From positions 496,001-560,000 of the forward strand of contig NZ_FOVN01000001.1 of assembly GCF_900115185.1 (NCBI RefSeq): a DNA stretch of 64,000 bases, written 5' to 3'. The position numbers and the translations under genes were made by a program. The notes under the pieces are model-generated. The model was not told the origin of the DNA and ran no database searches. It worked only from the letters and a program-made list of their open reading frames with translations. Below, piece after piece: positions 34,759 through 44,446 of this stretch; within the stretch, counting starts at the first letter, position 1, and each line of letters opens with the position of its first letter. The DNA is from Algorimicrobium echini. GTDB taxonomy: Bacteria; Bacteroidota; Bacteroidia; Flavobacteriales; Flavobacteriaceae.

Positions 34759-37155
34759 TTACAAGGTGTAATTTACAGACAAAATAAAATTCCTTCCTGG
34801 TGAAGCAATACCTGAAGAATACGTTTTGTACCGCTGATTGGTTATATTCTCTAAACCTGCCGTAACCGTAATCCCCTCTTTAAACTGATAATTGGTGCGT
34901 AAATTTAAAGTATACCAGGAGGGTGCATACGGGTTGCCGTTGGAGTCTTTTGCATAAAGATATGCTTTTGCTTGCTCTGAAGGTGCCAGTTGTTGATAGG
35001 ATAATTCACCATTAAAATCTAAAAACCCGTCAATTTTAAAGCGTTCTTTCTGCCAAACTAAATGTGCATTTCCAAACTGTGGTGCCACATGGCGAATTGG
35101 AACCTCAACCCCATTATCTTCTTCCGTACCACCTATAAAATTGTATTGCGATAAAAATTTAAAAGATTTAGAAAAATTGATATGTAACCCTACTTCAAAA
35201 CCATAAATCCATGCTTTTGATGCGTTTTGGATAGCTTGAACCGTACTTAATTCACCATCATACATAATTTCAGATTCGCCGTTTAAACTATAATCCCTTC
35301 GCACCAAGGCATCATCAAGAAATGTGTAATATGTAGCTAAATCTAATATAACCACATCGCTAAAGTTTAAGAGTAAACCTAATTCACCACCATATGCATA
35401 TTCAGATTTCAAATTATTGTTGGGTACTACAACGCTACCAGGTTCAGAATCGAAAACCTTACCAATATCATCAACATTAGGCGCTCTGAATGCTGTTGAT
35501 GCATTAAGTTTCCACTGAATCATGTTGTTGGGCATCCAACTAAAACCAGCGGTTCCGGTAAAAGCGCCCGAATTAATGTTAGTTGTATTAAAAGGTAAAT
35601 TTAAATAGGTATTATTTTGAGCAAAATCAGCTCTAGAAATCACCTGATTATACCTAATTCCAGTCTGAAAAATTAGTTTAGAGGATGGCTTATATTTCAA
35701 ACTCGTATAAGCAGCATAGGATTGCCAAGTTGAACCATTAGGATATCTAGAAACCGTTGGTATACTAACTCCTGTATTAATGTTTTCTTCATCTCCTGCA
35801 GATTTTACTAAATTATAAACATATTCTAAACCATAAAACAAACCCGTTTTAGGGCTGATTTGTTTCTCTAAATCTAAATTTACTGAAAAGGCGTTAACCT
35901 TTTCTTCTCTATTATTTTTTACAACGGATTGAAAATCCCGATCATGCCTACTTTCCTTAAAATATTGATAGGCTAGCGTAGTTTGTATTTTATCATAAAA
36001 AATAGAATTATTAGATTGGGTAATTTGTAAATTATTCATAAACCATTCTTGTGGACCATAATACCATTCTGCAGAGCGTAAATCGTCACCTTTATACCGA
36101 ATTAATCTATCATATCTAGAGTAATTAGATGTGGTAGAATAATAGACCCCAAAATCTATCAGTAAGCTTTCATTGGCTTCGAAACGTACTTTCTGGACAG
36201 CATGAAATTGGTTAAAACCTGTTGGCTTTTGGAGTTTCGGATCTGTATTTGTAACAACTTCATCCAAACCATTGGTAGTAACTACATATTCAGGTCTTAA
36301 ATAATCTGTTGGGCCGTGACTTCCCATTCGTAAATCATCAAAATCACTGTAACTAATACTAGTTAAAAAGGCCCATTTTTTAAGTCCGAAATTAATATCT
36401 ACATGACCCGTTTTTTCATGGTTTGCCAATGCATAGCGTGCAAAGGCGTTTCCTTTTATATAAACTTCGTTCTTGTAGGACAATTGTGGTTTTTTTGTGT
36501 AAAAACTCATAACACCTCCAATAGCATCACTACCATAAACGACAGAACCTGCTCCAAGAGTGATTTCCGTATTTTGAATACTCAACGGATCTATTGAAAT
36601 AACATTTTGAAGATTCCCGCTTCTAAAAATAGCATTATTCATTCGGACACCATCTATAGTTATTAAAAGTCTATTAGTTGAAAACCCACGAATCATGGGA
36701 CTTCCACCTCCAAGCTGACTTTTTTGAATATATACATTTCCGGTTTCTTGTAGTAAATCTGCGCTCGTTTGTGGGTTAGCGAACTGGATATCTTTAGCTG
36801 AAAAATTGACGATTTTTTGAGGAATATCACGTTTGCTTTGCTCAAATTTAGACGCTGAAATAATAATCTCATCTAAACCCACACGTCCCTTTAATTTAAT
36901 GGTATTATTTATAATTTGACTCTTTAATATTTCTAGAAGGTGATAATTTTCAGCTTGAACTATAAGAATATCGTCATTAGAAAAACCATTTAAATTGGCT
37001 TCTCCATTTAAATTAGTAATTACAGACTCTGAAGTATTTGTTATAATTACGCCCGAAATTGGTAAACCAGAATCTGTTTCTAAAACGGTAATTTGTTGTG
37101 CTTGTAAAAAGAAACCTATTAGCAAACAAATACTAAAAACAAATTTTGCTTTCAT
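34759..37155 (-). CDS. TonB-dependent receptor with carboxypeptidase-like N-terminal domain
   Basis: A 798-residue outer-membrane receptor: signal peptide 1-19, an Ig-like regulatory domain (QITVLETDSGLPISGVIITN) to about 95, and a plug at about 100-225 (ADLLQETGNVYIQKSQLGGG; IRGFSTNRLLITIDGVRMNN; GSVVYGSDAIGGVM). The barrel ends in GRNFILSVNYTL. The 'GVRMNN' and 'YGSDAIGG' plug strings recall heme/siderophore-type receptors, but the ligand is not determinable. It follows recO by 21 bases and is probably the third gene of a porZ-recO-receptor transcript. Confidence 0.9.
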   Translation of the reverse strand: MKAKFVFSICLLIGFFLQAQQITVLETDSGLPISGVIITNTSESVITNLNGEANLNGFSNDDILIVQAENYHLLEILKSQIINNTIKLKGRVGLDEIIISASKFEQSKRDIPQKIVNFSAKDIQFANPQTSADLLQETGNVYIQKSQLGGGSPMIRGFSTNRLLITIDGVRMNNAIFRSGNLQNVISIDPLSIQNTEITLGAGSVVYGSDAIGGVMSFYTKKPQLSYKNEVYIKGNAFARYALANHEKTGHVDINFGLKKWAFLTSISYSDFDDLRMGSHGPTDYLRPEYVVTTNGLDEVVTNTDPKLQKPTGFNQFHAVQKVRFEANESLLIDFGVYYSTTSNYSRYDRLIRYKGDDLRSAEWYYGPQEWFMNNLQITQSNNSIFYDKIQTTLAYQYFKESRHDRDFQSVVKNNREEKVNAFSVNLDLEKQISPKTGLFYGLEYVYNLVKSAGDEENINTGVSIPTVSRYPNGSTWQSYAAYTSLKYKPSSKLIFQTGIRYNQVISRADFAQNNTYLNLPFNTTNINSGAFTGTAGFSWMPNNMIQWKLNASTAFRAPNVDDIGKVFDSEPGSVVVPNNNLKSEYAYGGELGLLLNFSDVVILDLATYYTFLDDALVRRDYSLNGESEIMYDGELSTVQAIQNASKAWIYGFEVGLHINFSKSFKFLSQYNFIGGTEEDNGVEVPIRHVAPQFGNAHLVWQKERFKIDGFLDFNGELSYQQLAPSEQAKAYLYAKDSNGNPYAPSWYTLNLRTNYQFKEGITVTAGLENITNQRYKTYSSGIASPGRNFILSVNYTL

Positions 37156-37176
37156 GATAAGAGATTTAGATAGCGA

Positions 37177-37893
37177 TTATTTAAACACCTGATTAAATAT
37201 TTGTAGTGATTTGGGCTTTTTAAAATACCCCAAATGCAATTCATAATATTGCATTAGCATATTTAGAAAGGCTTGGCGCTGTTCCGCGTGCAATTTAACG
37301 GTATGTAAAGCATCAAAATTCATGCCTAACAATAACTTTAAAAGTGTGTTATTTTCTAATGAAATAGCATAAACATGGGTATTATTAGATTGAAAATATC
37401 CAGACTGCAAGTTAAACACACCCAACTCCATATTATTAGTATCTGGATAAAAGCCTAAATACTTGGTTAATTTCAACAGAAATAATAAATGGAAATTGGC
37501 ATAGTTATTTTCAGAATCTAACCATTGTAAAGCTGTTTCTAAATAATCGAAAAGCAAATTATTTTGCTCCTCCTCTTTTAAAACGTTTGTTAATACTTCC
37601 GACAAAAATAATACAATACTGCTTTTTATAACATTGGTATGTAACGTGCTGTATACATAACTTGATTTAACTTCTTTTATAAAATTTAGCGCCTGATTAG
37701 GTTTGTAATTTTCTACTATTTCTAATTGTGAAAGTAATTGATAGTAGGCAATGCTTCCTGGCCGTTTACTTTTAAATGCACCACGAATTAAATAACTAGA
37801 TAATCCTCTGTGTTGTGTATAACAGCTTATAATTAAATCGTTATCACGGTATTTTATTTTAGATAGTACAATAGCTTTTTCTGATGCAGACAT
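37177..37893 (-). CDS. recO: DNA repair protein RecO
   Basis: A 238-residue recombination mediator that loads RecA onto SSB-coated DNA together with RecR. The N-terminal OB fold is recognisable (KAIVLSKIKYRDNDLIISCY, then HRGLSSYLIRGAF), followed by the helical domain (LFLLKLTKYLGFYPDTNN). The zinc-finger cysteines of some RecO proteins are absent here, as in other Bacteroidota members. Its ATG overlaps the porZ stop codon by one base (TAATG), so it is translationally coupled to porZ. Confidence 0.93.
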   Translation of the reverse strand: MSASEKAIVLSKIKYRDNDLIISCYTQHRGLSSYLIRGAFKSKRPGSIAYYQLLSQLEIVENYKPNQALNFIKEVKSSYVYSTLHTNVIKSSIVLFLSEVLTNVLKEEEQNNLLFDYLETALQWLDSENNYANFHLLFLLKLTKYLGFYPDTNNMELGVFNLQSGYFQSNNTHVYAISLENNTLLKLLLGMNFDALHTVKLHAEQRQAFLNMLMQYYELHLGYFKKPKSLQIFNQVFK

Positions 37894-40268
37894 TAGCGCA
37901 CAACCATTACTTTTATAACTTTGGTTTCAAAGGTATCTAGATCTGAAAGCATGACCAGATAAACACCTGTTTTTACCACATTATTTGCCAAATTATTACC
38001 ATTCCAATAGGCAATGCCTCCATCAATTTCCAAATTGTAGCCTTTAAATCGCGTATTGGTTCTTGACTGTGCTTCAGCAACTAAATTTCCTTCGATATCA
38101 GTGATTTTAATGTTGACATTATCAGAAATATCTTTAATTTTTACTTTTTCTTCTGTAATATTAAATGTTGGCCTAACTGGATTTGGATATACATAAGCGT
38201 TTGCAAGAGTTTCTTGTGTTTCTGAACTACCAGAACCAAAGGAAACTAGACCGTTTCGAGTTGCAAAATAAACATCTCCATTTATTTCATTTATTGAAAT
38301 ATCGACAATATCGTTACTTGGCAAAGGTGAATTATCTTTCGTGAAATGACGAATGGTATTTTGCCCATCGGAAGAAAAATAAAAAACACCCGAACCGATG
38401 GCAGCAATCCATTTATTATTCGCGCCATCTACTTCAATATCTGAAATAAACTGTTGGTATAATAGTTCTTGTGGTGCACCATCACCTGAAATTACAATAT
38501 TTTGAACTTGTGGATTGCTTTCCGAAAAAAAGCTATTAGTATTATATATAACACGCAAACCGTTACTGGTTCCAATCCAAACTTGGTTGTTTTTATCCAT
38601 AGCAACTGCTGTTACATAGGGCGTTGGCATATTTTGACTTTCATCTACTATATTTTTAAATTCACCATTACCGCTTAAATTTAACCCAATTATTCCAGCA
38701 CTATAAGAGCCAAAAAAAACGTTTCCTGAACGATCAAAAACAATATCTGAAAAACCTAAATTACTTGTAGGAGAACTAATAATACCTGTTAAATCATAAG
38801 ATGTCCAGTTACCATTTTCAAACTTGTTTAAAGGACTTTCAACACGACCATTTGTAACCCAAAGCGCACCTTGATTATCATAATCCGCAGTGAGCGTTAG
38901 GCATAAATCGGAAGCAAAAGGGACAATGGTACTATTATTTTCATCATAAACATCAACAACCTCATCATTTTGGATGTCTATCAAACCTGAAAAATAGGAA
39001 CTGACATATACCTGATCAGTATTAAAAGGGTTAATAGCTATGTGTGACAAGTATCGTGGATTACTAACAGTAGTTAAAATAGAATCATATGGTTTATTAA
39101 TCCATTGCTCATTAACATAATGACTTAAACCAGTAAAAGGCAACCCTCCACTAAACTCGTAAGCAGCTGAATAACCTCCGAAGGTACACCATAAATTATT
39201 ATTCTTTATTTCAACAGAAAAAACAGTATTTAATAATGGCCCATCTGGATGAATTTCATTAAAACTTGTTAGATTATTTAAATTAGTTTCTAAAATCCCA
39301 AACCCTGGTTTTCTGAAGTTGTTACTGTTTTTAGTTCCAATGTAAAGTAGATCATTTTCAAAAATAGCAGCACAAGAAAAATCTGCAGAGTAAGTCTCAT
39401 TTTGATCTACAATAGCTATTTGATTAAATTCAGCATCATAAACAAACACATTATCTTTTGTTGTAACCAATAAATTATTATTATTACTAGCTACATCATT
39501 GGGCAGACTTGAATAATTAAAAAGATTTGTAAAATTGTTATTCTCATCAATCTTGAATAAATTCCTATTATTCTGAATAGTATAGAGATTATTATCCACT
39601 TCTTGAATGAAAGAATAATTGCCAGAACGTATTCTCTGCCATTCGAGAAAATCAATTAAATCAGGGCTTGAAATTAAAGCTTTTCGTATTCCACCACTAT
39701 CAGAACAAGCTGCATAAATGTACCCGTTGTAAACAGTTGTTTGATGAACTTTTATTTTTGCGCCACCATTTCCAATAAAAAACGTATCGCCAAACTCTAA
39801 ATCTTGCAAATTATATACGGATATTCCATAATCTGTGGCAACATAAACCAAATTATCCACTACATTAAAGTGGTTAATTCGTTTACGGTCAGGTGGGATA
39901 TTTGGCTTATCTCTAATGTCTACAATACTCAAAATATCACTACCATCTTCAAATATTATTTCCATTAACCCATTTTCAAAACCAACAAGAACCAATCCAT
40001 AGCCTTCACTATAGTAAATGTTCGTAATTAACTCACCAGATAAGCCATTAATAGTTGTTATTTGAGTCATTTCTCTAGAAACCGTATCAAAACTAAAAAC
40101 AGCATTATCTGCTGCCACATAAATTTTAGTTTCACCTCTTGAAACGCTTTGAATATTTAAAAATGAAAAGTGGCCTTTCCAATCTGCAGAATAATCTTGA
40201 CTAGAAACTACATGAGACACGAAAAAAAGCGCTAAAATAACTATTAGCTTGTTTTGAAGTATTTTCAT
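37893..40268 (-). CDS. porZ: PorZ-like type IX secretion attachment-complex protein
   Basis: A 791-residue secreted protein: signal peptide 1-22, then two large regions of short beta-propeller blades (two-component-regulator propeller type, e.g. NGLSGELITNIYYSEGYGL and NQVWIGTSNGLRVIYN), and a C-terminal sorting-type domain starting with YVYPNPVRPTF near residue 690. This is the architecture of Porphyromonas PorZ, which works with PorU, PorV and PorQ at the outer membrane and delivers A-LPS for anchoring cargo. Coupling to recO also fits the neighbourhood I associate with porZ in flavobacteria. It could be another propeller protein; the position and CTD favour PorZ. Confidence 0.8.
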   Translation of the reverse strand: MKILQNKLIVILALFFVSHVVSSQDYSADWKGHFSFLNIQSVSRGETKIYVAADNAVFSFDTVSREMTQITTINGLSGELITNIYYSEGYGLVLVGFENGLMEIIFEDGSDILSIVDIRDKPNIPPDRKRINHFNVVDNLVYVATDYGISVYNLQDLEFGDTFFIGNGGAKIKVHQTTVYNGYIYAACSDSGGIRKALISSPDLIDFLEWQRIRSGNYSFIQEVDNNLYTIQNNRNLFKIDENNNFTNLFNYSSLPNDVASNNNNLLVTTKDNVFVYDAEFNQIAIVDQNETYSADFSCAAIFENDLLYIGTKNSNNFRKPGFGILETNLNNLTSFNEIHPDGPLLNTVFSVEIKNNNLWCTFGGYSAAYEFSGGLPFTGLSHYVNEQWINKPYDSILTTVSNPRYLSHIAINPFNTDQVYVSSYFSGLIDIQNDEVVDVYDENNSTIVPFASDLCLTLTADYDNQGALWVTNGRVESPLNKFENGNWTSYDLTGIISSPTSNLGFSDIVFDRSGNVFFGSYSAGIIGLNLSGNGEFKNIVDESQNMPTPYVTAVAMDKNNQVWIGTSNGLRVIYNTNSFFSESNPQVQNIVISGDGAPQELLYQQFISDIEVDGANNKWIAAIGSGVFYFSSDGQNTIRHFTKDNSPLPSNDIVDISINEINGDVYFATRNGLVSFGSGSSETQETLANAYVYPNPVRPTFNITEEKVKIKDISDNVNIKITDIEGNLVAEAQSRTNTRFKGYNLEIDGGIAYWNGNNLANNVVKTGVYLVMLSDLDTFETKVIKVMVVR

Positions 40269-40304
40269 TAAAATTTGGTGTTTTTTGAAAGCGTATACTT
40301 TAAA

Positions 40305-40335
40305 CCAAAAATACTATATTTTATTGTATTTTTGG
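40305..40335. promoter_or_regulatory. Mirror-symmetric divergent promoter region
   Basis: CCAAAAATAC (40305-40314) and GTATTTTTGG (40326-40335) are perfect inverted copies. Each contains a -7 box: TATTTTTG on the minus strand (40313-40306) for porZ and TATTTTTG on the plus strand (40327-40334) for the MBOAT gene. The -33 TTG of each promoter is not evident. Confidence 0.6.
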
Positions 40336-40357
40336 TTTTATTAATTAGGCTTATTTA

Positions 40358-41785
40358 ATGTTATTTAGCAGTCCGATATTTTTATTTATATTTCTTCCAT
40401 TAGTCCTACTTGCCTATTTTTTAACACCTAAAAAACACAAAAACCTAACATTGTTGGTTTTTAGCCTCTTTTTCTATACTTGGGGAGAAAAGGAATTGGT
40501 ACTTTTAATTTTGCTTTCTGCGCTTGTAGATTACAGCAGTGGTCTCATGATAAGTTCAGGAAAAAGAAAACTAGGCTTATACTCATCTATTATCTTTAAT
40601 ATTTCTATTCTCCTTTATTTTAAGTATGCTAATTTTATTTCTATTAATTTAATACAGCTTTTAGAAACCTTAAATTTAAGTTCAGAAAATGCTTTAAACT
40701 TTTCTAATATTGCTTTACCATTAGGTATAAGTTTTTATACGTTTCAAACAATGTCTTACACTATTGACGTATATCGTGGTCATGTAAAAGCTTCTAAAAA
40801 CTTTATTGATTTTGCAACGTATGTTACTCTTTTCCCCCAACTAATTGCAGGCCCAATTGTAAGATATGCTATCATTGAAAAAGAATTAAAAAATAGAATA
40901 GTAACAACACCTCTTTTTTATCAAGGGATAGAACGTTTTATTATAGGACTATCTAAAAAAATGATTATAGCAAATAATTGTGCTTTTTTTGCCGATGCTG
41001 TTTTTAATTTACAGCCTTCTGAATCATCTTCCTTAATTGCTTGGTTGGGTGTAATAGCTTATAGCTTTCAAATATATTTTGATTTTTCTGGTTATTCCGA
41101 TATGGCTATTGGGCTGGGTAAAATGTTTGGTTTTAATTTTCCTGAAAATTTTAATTTCCCGTATATTTCCAAATCTATTAGAGAATTTTGGCAACGTTGG
41201 CACATTACACTTTCTGCTTGGTTTAGAGATTATTTATATATTTCTCTGGGTGGAAATAGGCATGGTAATTGGCGAACTTATGCTAACTTAACCATCGTTT
41301 TTCTTATTACAGGTTTATGGCATGGCGCGAGTTGGACATTTGTTTTTTGGGGACTGTTTCATGGGTTTTTTCTTATTGTTGAACGCGTACTAAAACACCA
41401 AAATTTTAAAGCATTTTCTCCTATCATATCTCATATATATGTGGTAATAGTCTTAGCAATTTCATGGGTGTTTTTCAGAAGTGAAACCATCAGCGATGCT
41501 TTTCATTACGTAACAACTATGTTTAACTTTTCACTAGAATCTAATACCGCTTTTTTAAATTTCTATCTCACCAAAGAAGTGATTTTTGTACTATTTGCTG
41601 CACTCATATTATCTACTCCTATCTACAAAAAAATAATCTTTTATATTACAAACACTAACAGGTCAATAGGAATTGATAGATTATTCTTACCATTAAAGCT
41701 AGTAGGCCTATTTGTTCTCTTACTTATTTGTTTTAGTTATATGGCAACAGACTCATACAACCCCTTTATTTATTTCAGATTTTAA
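40358..41785 (+). CDS. MBOAT family O-acyltransferase (AlgI-like)
   Basis: A 475-residue polytopic membrane protein that moves acyl groups, typically acetyl, across the inner membrane for modification of exported polysaccharide. 'MLFSSPIFLFIFLPLVLLAY' and 'PLGISFYTFQTMSYTIDVYRG' (read as PLGISFYTFQTMS and YTIDVYRG) are AlgI/DltB-type signatures. 'FWQRWHITLSAWFRDYLYI' near residue 274 and the 'LWHGASWTFVFWGLFHG' block near residue 323 hold the conserved histidine. Its stop overlaps the next start (TAATG), so it works with the DHHW protein downstream. The acceptor polymer is unknown. Confidence 0.93.
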   Translation: MLFSSPIFLFIFLPLVLLAYFLTPKKHKNLTLLVFSLFFYTWGEKELVLLILLSALVDYSSGLMISSGKRKLGLYSSIIFNISILLYFKYANFISINLIQLLETLNLSSENALNFSNIALPLGISFYTFQTMSYTIDVYRGHVKASKNFIDFATYVTLFPQLIAGPIVRYAIIEKELKNRIVTTPLFYQGIERFIIGLSKKMIIANNCAFFADAVFNLQPSESSSLIAWLGVIAYSFQIYFDFSGYSDMAIGLGKMFGFNFPENFNFPYISKSIREFWQRWHITLSAWFRDYLYISLGGNRHGNWRTYANLTIVFLITGLWHGASWTFVFWGLFHGFFLIVERVLKHQNFKAFSPIISHIYVVIVLAISWVFFRSETISDAFHYVTTMFNFSLESNTAFLNFYLTKEVIFVLFAALILSTPIYKKIIFYITNTNRSIGIDRLFLPLKLVGLFVLLLICFSYMATDSYNPFIYFRF

Positions 41786-42834
41786 TGGATAATAAAAAAA
41801 ACATACAACTTATTTTTATCATCATTTTTTTACTGATGCTACTAACTCCTAATGTGGTTATGTTTTTTAATTTAGAAACAGCAGAAAACAATGAAAACAG
41901 GGTGTTTAAAGAAGTCCCAGAATTTAATTTTAACAAACCAATCCATTCAGTTACACAATTTAAAAATTATTATACAGAAAATTTTGGTTTAAAAACCACT
42001 TTAGTAAATAGTTATATCCATTTTAAATTTGAAGTACTGGGTGAAACACCACTACCAAATAAAGTTGTAAAAGGGCTAGATGATTGGTATTTTTTAGGTA
42101 ACAGTTATAATAATACGCTTAATAATGCCTTTGGTAATAATCCTTTTAACGAGGAAGAATTAGAGAAAATTAGCAGAAGAGTTTCCGAGTTGAGAACTTA
42201 TTTAAAAAAACAGAATATTGCATTCTATATCGTGGTTCCTCCTAATAAAAACAGTATTTACAAAGAGTTTTTACCATTCCAGTTAAAAAAGCACGAATCT
42301 AATTTAAGTGTATTAAAAAACTACTTGAAAACACATATAAATTTTGAAATCATTGATTTAACCGAATCCTTATTAGCCAAAAAAAACACCAATCAACTTT
42401 ATTTAAAAACAGATTCCCATTGGAATGATTATGGCGCTTTTATTGGCTATCAAGAAACAATGCAAGTACTAAATCAAGATTTTAATATTCCAGTTGTTTC
42501 TTTAGAAGATTATGATATTCAACTAAATCCAGTTGAACAAGGTGATATTATAAAAATGATTAACCTTAACATTGAAGAATTCGCTTTAAAATTCACAAAA
42601 AAAATACCAACTAGCAATGGTGCTCAAAATGAGCATCTTTTTATGTATTACGATTCTTTTTCCTATGCGTGGATGCCGTTTTTTAATGAGAGTTTTACCA
42701 CTATAAATTATATTAAAAACTACACCATTAGAAAAAAAGAAGTTGAATCCAAAAAACCAACTATTATTATCTTCGAAATTGTAGAACGTAATATTGACCT
42801 ACTACTACATAAAAAAAGCCTCCTAGAAAACTAG
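41785..42834 (+). CDS. DHHW/AlgX-like SGNH-fold protein, partner of the MBOAT acyltransferase
   Basis: A 349-residue membrane-anchored extracytoplasmic protein (one span at about 8-27). The KTDSHWNDYGAF motif near residue 208 is the DxHxN-type signature of the DHHW/AlgX/AlgJ family. A DSF(S) segment near residue 289 (YYDSFSYAW) is the likely nucleophile block. Such proteins receive acyl groups from the MBOAT partner and transfer them to cell-surface glycans. Translationally coupled by the TAATG overlap. Its final codons run into the terminator at 42815-42850. The pair probably O-acetylates an exopolysaccharide or LPS sugar (inference). Confidence 0.85.
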   Translation: MDNKKNIQLIFIIIFLLMLLTPNVVMFFNLETAENNENRVFKEVPEFNFNKPIHSVTQFKNYYTENFGLKTTLVNSYIHFKFEVLGETPLPNKVVKGLDDWYFLGNSYNNTLNNAFGNNPFNEEELEKISRRVSELRTYLKKQNIAFYIVVPPNKNSIYKEFLPFQLKKHESNLSVLKNYLKTHINFEIIDLTESLLAKKNTNQLYLKTDSHWNDYGAFIGYQETMQVLNQDFNIPVVSLEDYDIQLNPVEQGDIIKMINLNIEEFALKFTKKIPTSNGAQNEHLFMYYDSFSYAWMPFFNESFTTINYIKNYTIRKKEVESKKPTIIIFEIVERNIDLLLHKKSLLEN

Positions 42835-42850
42835 CAGGCTTTAAAATTTT
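42815..42850. terminator. Terminator overlapping the end of the DHHW gene
   Basis: AAAGCCTCCTAG pairs with CTAGCAGGCTTT (one C-C mismatch, AAAA loop) with A and T tracts either side. It contains the stop codon and lies between converging genes. Confidence 0.8.
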
Positions 42851-42865
42851 TATTTTGTTGTTGTA

Positions 42866-44209
42866 TTAAACAACACCTTGCGCTAGCATTGCATCGGCTA
42901 CTTTAACAAAACCAGCAATATTAGCTCCTTTTACATAATCTATGTAACCATCTTCTTGTCTACCAAACGTAACACACGAGTCATGAATGGCATCCATAAT
43001 TTGATGTAGTTTAGCGTCAACCTCTTCACGAGTCCAGTTATAACGTAATGAGTTCTGACTCATTTCTAAACCAGAAGTTGCTACACCACCAGCATTAGAT
43101 GCTTTTCCAGGGGAAAACATCACTTTCGCTTTCTGAAAAGCTTCAATAGCTTCTGGCGTTGTAGGCATGTTAGCACCTTCGGCAACTACAACCACATTAT
43201 TATTTATCAAAGCATGTGCTTCGTCTCCATTTAATTCATTTTGTGTCGCACAAGGCATGGCCACGTCACAAGACACAGACCAAGGTCTTTCACCACTATG
43301 GAAAGTTGCAGATGGATATTTGTTTAAATAATCACTAATACGACCTCTTTGAACATTTTTAATATCCATAACGTGTGCTAATTTTTCAGCATCAATTCCA
43401 GCTTCATCATAAATATATCCTGAAGAATCAGACATAGTTACAACTTTACCACCCAATTCTGTTGCTTTTTCGCAAGCATATTGAGCTACATTTCCAGAAC
43501 CTGAAATAACTACCGTTTTTCCTTTAAATGAATCTCCTTTGGTAGCTAACATATTTTGTGCAAAATACACACAACCATAACCTGTAGCTTCAGGGCGAAT
43601 TAATGATCCACCAAATGAAATACCTTTACCTGTTAACACTCCAGTAAATTCGTTTCGTAAACGTTTATATTGACCAAACATATAACCCACTTCACGGCCA
43701 CCAACACCAATATCTCCAGCAGGCACGTCGGTATTCGGACCAATATGGCGGAATAATTCAGACATAAATGATTGGCAAAAACGCATCACTTCATTATCAC
43801 TTTTCCCTTTCGGATCAAAATCTGATCCTCCTTTTCCTCCACCCATTGGTAATGTGGTTAGAGAGTTCTTAAATACTTGTTCAAAACCTAAAAACTTTAA
43901 AATGCTTAAGTTTACAGACGGGTGAAAACGCAAACCTCCTTTATAGGGTCCAATTGCAGAATTGAATTCCACTCGAAAACCTCTATTTACTTGAGTTTGT
44001 CCTTGATCATCAATCCAAGGCACTCTAAAGACAATTGTGCGTTCTGGTTCTACCATACGCTCTAACAACATTTTTCCCTTATATTTAGGGTTATTTTCAA
44101 TAAAAGGAATTACCGTTTCAGCAACTTCATGTACAGCTTGTAGGAATTCTGGTTCATGACCATCTTTCTTTTTTACTAGGTTTAAAAAAGCGTCTATTTT
44201 ATCTTTCAT
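42866..44209 (-). CDS. gdhA: NADP-specific glutamate dehydrogenase
   Basis: Hexameric enzyme of 447 residues that makes glutamate from 2-oxoglutarate and ammonium. The substrate motif GGLRFHPSVN (near 91) and the catalytic lysine Lys126 in PMGGGKGGSDFDPKG are exact. The Rossmann dinucleotide motif is SGSGNVAQYA near residue 236, and length and order match NADP-type bacterial enzymes. It serves ammonium assimilation in the cytoplasm. Monocistronic; a -7 box (TATATTTG) lies upstream at 44256-44263. Convergent with the DHHW gene through a shared hairpin. Confidence 0.97.
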   Translation of the reverse strand: MKDKIDAFLNLVKKKDGHEPEFLQAVHEVAETVIPFIENNPKYKGKMLLERMVEPERTIVFRVPWIDDQGQTQVNRGFRVEFNSAIGPYKGGLRFHPSVNLSILKFLGFEQVFKNSLTTLPMGGGKGGSDFDPKGKSDNEVMRFCQSFMSELFRHIGPNTDVPAGDIGVGGREVGYMFGQYKRLRNEFTGVLTGKGISFGGSLIRPEATGYGCVYFAQNMLATKGDSFKGKTVVISGSGNVAQYACEKATELGGKVVTMSDSSGYIYDEAGIDAEKLAHVMDIKNVQRGRISDYLNKYPSATFHSGERPWSVSCDVAMPCATQNELNGDEAHALINNNVVVVAEGANMPTTPEAIEAFQKAKVMFSPGKASNAGGVATSGLEMSQNSLRYNWTREEVDAKLHQIMDAIHDSCVTFGRQEDGYIDYVKGANIAGFVKVADAMLAQGVV

Positions 44210-44255
44210 TTACTTTTCTATTTAAAAAATTTTACAATAATTAGCTATGTGGCTG

Positions 44256-44263
44256 CAAATATA
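44256..44263 (-). promoter_or_regulatory. Candidate -7 box (TATATTTG) of gdhA
   Basis: TATATTTG followed by CAG on the minus strand, 46 bases before the gdhA start. A TTG (44280-44282) lies 16 bases upstream, slightly short of the usual spacing. Confidence 0.55.
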
Positions 44264-44380
44264 CGTTATCTTTAAAAAACAATACTTATTTTTTTATATT
44301 TCATAATTGTAACATCTTGAAAATAATTTGTTTATTTGTGAGTTTAATATATACATTTAGACTTGTAAGCAATAAATAAA

Positions 44381-44411
44381 TTTGGGTAATTAAGCCTATT
44401 TTATATATTTG
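44381..44411 (+). promoter_or_regulatory. Promoter TTTG-N19-TATATTTG for the gene at 44447
   Basis: TTTG (44381-44384) and TATATTTG (44404-44411) are separated by exactly 19 bases, a consensus Bacteroidota promoter, 35 bases before the ATG. Confidence 0.85.
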
Positions 44412-44446
44412 TTAGTAATTTGCTCTAAATACATGAAAATCAGACT

